Shown in pieces: positions 6,721 through 8,255 of a stretch of DNA of 8,255 bases. Below the pieces are notes generated by a model, which had not been told where the DNA came from, did no database searches, and was given only the letters and a program-made list of their open reading frames with translations. Position 1 is the first letter of the stretch, and every line of letters begins with the position of its first letter. The position numbers were made by a program, and so were the translations under genes. Source of the stretch: an uncultured Collinsella sp. (GTDB lineage Bacteria > Actinomycetota > Coriobacteriia > Coriobacteriales > Coriobacteriaceae); assembly GCA_900546085.1 (NCBI GenBank), contig URBS01000102.1:1-8255 (forward strand), given 5' to 3'.

Positions 6721-6763
6721 AAAAACCACCACAAAGGTGCCTGTCCCCTTTGTGGTGGTTTTT
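6721..6763 (-). terminator. Intrinsic terminator of the CarD-like gene, copy 2 of the repeated hairpin
   Basis: A perfect 17-bp stem (6721-6737 with 6747-6763) and the same loop as the copy at 6014-6054; the two differ only by one extra A-T pair at the base. On the minus strand it begins 12 nt after the CarD-like stop and ends in six T, a standard intrinsic terminator. The minus-strand core is again AAGGGGACAGGCACCTT. Confidence 0.9.
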
Positions 6764-6775
6764 GGCGCGGATGGG

Positions 6776-7261
6776 TTAGTTGAGGGCGGCTTGGGCTAGG
6801 CGGGCTTCGGCGGCCTCCTCGGTGACGCCCAATGCCACGGCGAACTCCTCGATGGAGCGGCGCTTGGCTTCCTTGAGTACACGCATATAGTAAGAGCTGG
6901 GCTTTTTATCGGCTTCCTCGGCCTGGCGAATGCGGTGCATCATGGTCTTTGCCACGCGGACCGTCTCGGGCGCGCCCAGCTTGAGCTGCTGCTTAAAGTG
7001 TGTCTCTTCAAGCGAGCTGTTGCGCTCGGTAAAGGTGTCGCACTCCAGCTCGTCATAGTGGCTCAGCAGATGCTCGGCATCTTGCTGAGAGATGGCGGCA
7101 TGCAGACGGTCGGCCTGCGCCACGGGGTACATAAGGATCGTCTGCGCATGCCCCTGCTTGGCCTCGAGCAACAACATGGGCTGCGGCGTGTCGTCCCTAA
7201 AACCGACGACGGTGCAGACTCCCTGACCCGGATGAATGACGTGTTGACCGATTGAGAACAT
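6776..7261 (-). CDS. CarD/CdnL-family transcription regulator
   Basis: 161 residues. CarD/CdnL proteins bind the RNA polymerase beta subunit through an N-terminal Tudor-like domain and stabilise open promoter complexes, often at rRNA and stress-related promoters. The N-terminus MFSIGQHVIHPGQGVCTVVG (1-20) is the typical family opening (charged/Gly, then hxxPGxGV), and residues 1-60 fit the RNA polymerase interaction domain. Residues about 65-161 are predicted helical and rich in K, R, E and A (RVLKEAKRRSIEEFAVALG), as in the family. Odd point: the protein has no tryptophan, although well-studied CarD/CdnL proteins use a conserved Trp at the start of the C-terminal domain to contact the promoter bubble edge. 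The ATG at 7261 has GGAGG (7270 to 7266) 4 nt upstream. It is divergent from argS and followed by its own terminator. Confidence 0.85.
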   Translation of the reverse strand: MFSIGQHVIHPGQGVCTVVGFRDDTPQPMLLLEAKQGHAQTILMYPVAQADRLHAAISQQDAEHLLSHYDELECDTFTERNSSLEETHFKQQLKLGAPETVRVAKTMMHRIRQAEEADKKPSSYYMRVLKEAKRRSIEEFAVALGVTEEAAEARLAQAALN

Positions 7262-7275
7262 GCTACCTCCAACTT

Positions 7276-7291
7276 ATACGAATTTACGTAT
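7276..7291. promoter_or_regulatory. Small palindrome upstream of the CarD-like gene
   Basis: ATACG (7276-7280) and CGTAT (7287-7291) form a 5-bp inverted repeat around AATTTA, 14 bp upstream of the start codon and overlapping the likely 5' UTR. It could be an operator for an unknown regulator or for autoregulation. The arms are short enough for chance. Confidence 0.25.
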
Positions 7292-7328
7292 GTCTAGAAT
7301 AACACGCTGACGTGCGCAAATCCTCGCT

Positions 7329-7487
7329 TTATGCAGGAAAAGCACACAACTCTGATAGGTAAGAGTATTCGATAAAAGACACAGCTCATTCACACCTTTA
7401 TGCATTTTCAACGCGTGCATAATCTGCAGGCAGACCGGCATCTTTGAGTGAGTCCATGCAAGCTGTAGTCAATTTTGTGCATATGCA
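7329..7487. promoter_or_regulatory. Cluster of ATGCA/TGCAT motifs, possible operator array
   Basis: Six ATGCA or TGCAT pentamers lie within 157 bp, at 7331, 7400, 7416, 7456, 7478 and 7483. They include TTATGCA at 7329-7335, a perfect 7-bp inverted repeat TTATGCA (7398-7404) with TGCATAA (7416-7422) around 11 nt, and the palindrome TGCATATGCA at 7478-7487. At even base composition about 0.3 would be expected. The position upstream of both divergent genes fits a binding array for a regulator of argS or of the CarD-like gene. The regulator is not identifiable. Confidence 0.4.
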
Positions 7488-7507
7488 ATTTCGATTGGCT
7501 TTACCCT

Positions 7508-7536
7508 GCGACAGTGCCCGTCGCTTGTGATAGAGT
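7508..7536 (+). promoter_or_regulatory. Candidate argS promoter (extended -10)
   Basis: GCGACA (7508-7513, 4 of 6 to TTGACA) is followed after 17 bp by TAGAGT (7531-7536, 4 of 6 to TATAAT), preceded by TGA, i.e. an extended -10 of form TGnTAnnnT. Transcription would start near 7543, giving a leader of about 60 nt before the argS ATG. The ATGCA cluster ends about 20 bp upstream of the -35. Confidence 0.45.
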
Positions 7537-7603
7537 GCTACAAACTCTGGCTTTTGCCCTACGAGTGACCAAGAGCTCGGGGGCTTTAACACAAGGAGGA
7601 TCT

Positions 7604-8255
7604 ATGCCCGAGAAGATTGAAGAGCTGGTACGCGCTGCGCTTGCTGCGGCCCAGGAGGCCGGCGACCTTTCCGCATTTGAACTTGACGATTGCGCTATCG
7701 AGCGACCGGCTGACACTTCTCATGGCGAGTGGACCTCTACCATGGCCCTGAAGTCCGCCAAGCTGGCCCACTGCGCCCCGCGCAAGATCGCCGAGGCCAT
7801 CGTTGCCCATATGCCCGAGGATCCCGCGATCGAGAAGGTTGAGATCGCAGGCCCCGGCTTCATCAACTTCTACCTCTCCGTTGCCGTCAAGAATGCCATC
7901 TTTGGCGAGGCTCGCGAGAAGGGCATGGACTTCGCTAAGTCCAACGTCGGTGGTGGCCTGAAGACCCAGGTCGAATTCGTTTCCGCCAACCCCGTCGGCC
8001 CCATGCACATTGGTCACGGCCGCTGGGCCGCGCTGGGCGATTCGCTCTGCCGCGTTATGGACCACGCCGGCTATGAGATCCAGCGTGAGTTCTACATCAA
8101 TGACCACGGCTCTCAGATGAACACCTTCGGCAACTCCATCAGCACGCGCTATATGCAGCTTGCCGACATCATCGCCAAGCAGGGCGTTGATATCGACGAG
8201 GCTCACAAGCTGCTGATCGCCGACCGTGACGCCTTTGTTGCCGACGAGAACGACG
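7604..8255 (+). CDS. argS: Arginyl-tRNA synthetase, N-terminal part (cut by window end)
   Basis: 217 codons are present and the frame is open at the window edge. The enzyme charges tRNA-Arg with arginine using ATP; it is a class I synthetase that needs tRNA for amino acid activation. Residues 1 to about 110 form the ArgS-specific N-terminal additional domain that contacts the tRNA elbow, with the typical GPGFINFYL (83-91) near its end. The catalytic domain opens with VEFVSANPVGPMHIGHGRW (123-141), including the class I HIGH signature at 135-138, and continues with REFYINDHGSQM (161-172), the ArgS form of this block. The KMSKS loop and anticodon domain lie beyond the window. The ATG at 7604 follows AAGGAGGA (7593-7600) at a short 3-nt gap, the strongest ribosome binding site seen here. 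It is divergent from the CarD-like gene. Confidence 0.95.
   Translation, partial: MPEKIEELVRAALAAAQEAGDLSAFELDDCAIERPADTSHGEWTSTMALKSAKLAHCAPRKIAEAIVAHMPEDPAIEKVEIAGPGFINFYLSVAVKNAIFGEAREKGMDFAKSNVGGGLKTQVEFVSANPVGPMHIGHGRWAALGDSLCRVMDHAGYEIQREFYINDHGSQMNTFGNSISTRYMQLADIIAKQGVDIDEAHKLLIADRDAFVADEND

Larger units (their letters stand above)
7262..7603. other. 342-bp divergent intergenic region between the CarD-like gene and argS
   Basis: AT-richer than the flanking genes and without a credible coding frame or tRNA. It holds the CarD-gene ribosome binding site and a small palindrome at the left, a cluster of ATGCA motifs in the middle, and a plausible argS promoter and AAGGAGGA ribosome binding site (7593-7600) at the right. 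No T-box signature or tRNA-like fold was recognised. Confidence 0.6.

Noticed and set aside
7398..7592. 64-codon minus-strand frame upstream of argS, GTG start
   Set aside because: No ribosome binding site; it overlaps the predicted argS promoter and leader and the ATGCA cluster, and the composition shows no family character.
7321..7603. Possible T-box or other riboswitch controlling argS
   Set aside because: The predicted leader is only about 60 nt, and neither a T-box consensus nor a strong terminator/antiterminator pair is visible.

Overview
The window is high-GC and densely coded. Its gene types suggest an actinobacterium, most likely Coriobacteriia and Collinsella-like: a CarD/CdnL-family regulator, a COG2316-type HD protein, a long nicotinate phosphoribosyltransferase, and palindromes whose loops carry GGGGAC. 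The taxon is an inference from style and gene content; there is no rRNA here to test it.

Layout from left to right: the 3' end of an unidentified gene with a C-terminal membrane segment (+); pncB (+), NAD salvage; a terminator-like hairpin overlapping the pncB stop; proB (+), glutamate 5-kinase; a 198-bp spacer packed with palindromes; a serine alpha/beta-hydrolase of the proline iminopeptidase (S33) type (-); proA (+), glutamyl phosphate reductase; a bidirectional hairpin terminator; a small HD-domain hydrolase (-); a near-identical second copy of that hairpin; a CarD-like protein (-); a 342-bp AT-richer divergent spacer; and the first 217 codons of argS (+), arginyl-tRNA synthetase, which runs off the window.

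Functional reading: ProB and ProA catalyse the first two steps from glutamate to proline. The hydrolase between them, on the opposite strand, belongs to a family that frees proline from peptide N-termini, so the three genes form a proline supply neighbourhood. pncB and argS are housekeeping genes. The CarD-like gene is divergent from argS and shares its upstream region.

The most unusual signal lies in the spacers. Five intergenic palindromes have unrelated arms but the same inner layout: a 17-nt core with GGGGAC starting exactly at core position 3. The hexamer GGGGAC (either strand) was found only at these five places. In four cases it lies on the transcript strand downstream of a gene. I regard this as a candidate REP-like or RNA-recognition element family. 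No CRISPR array, tRNA, rRNA, insertion sequence or prophage gene was seen.
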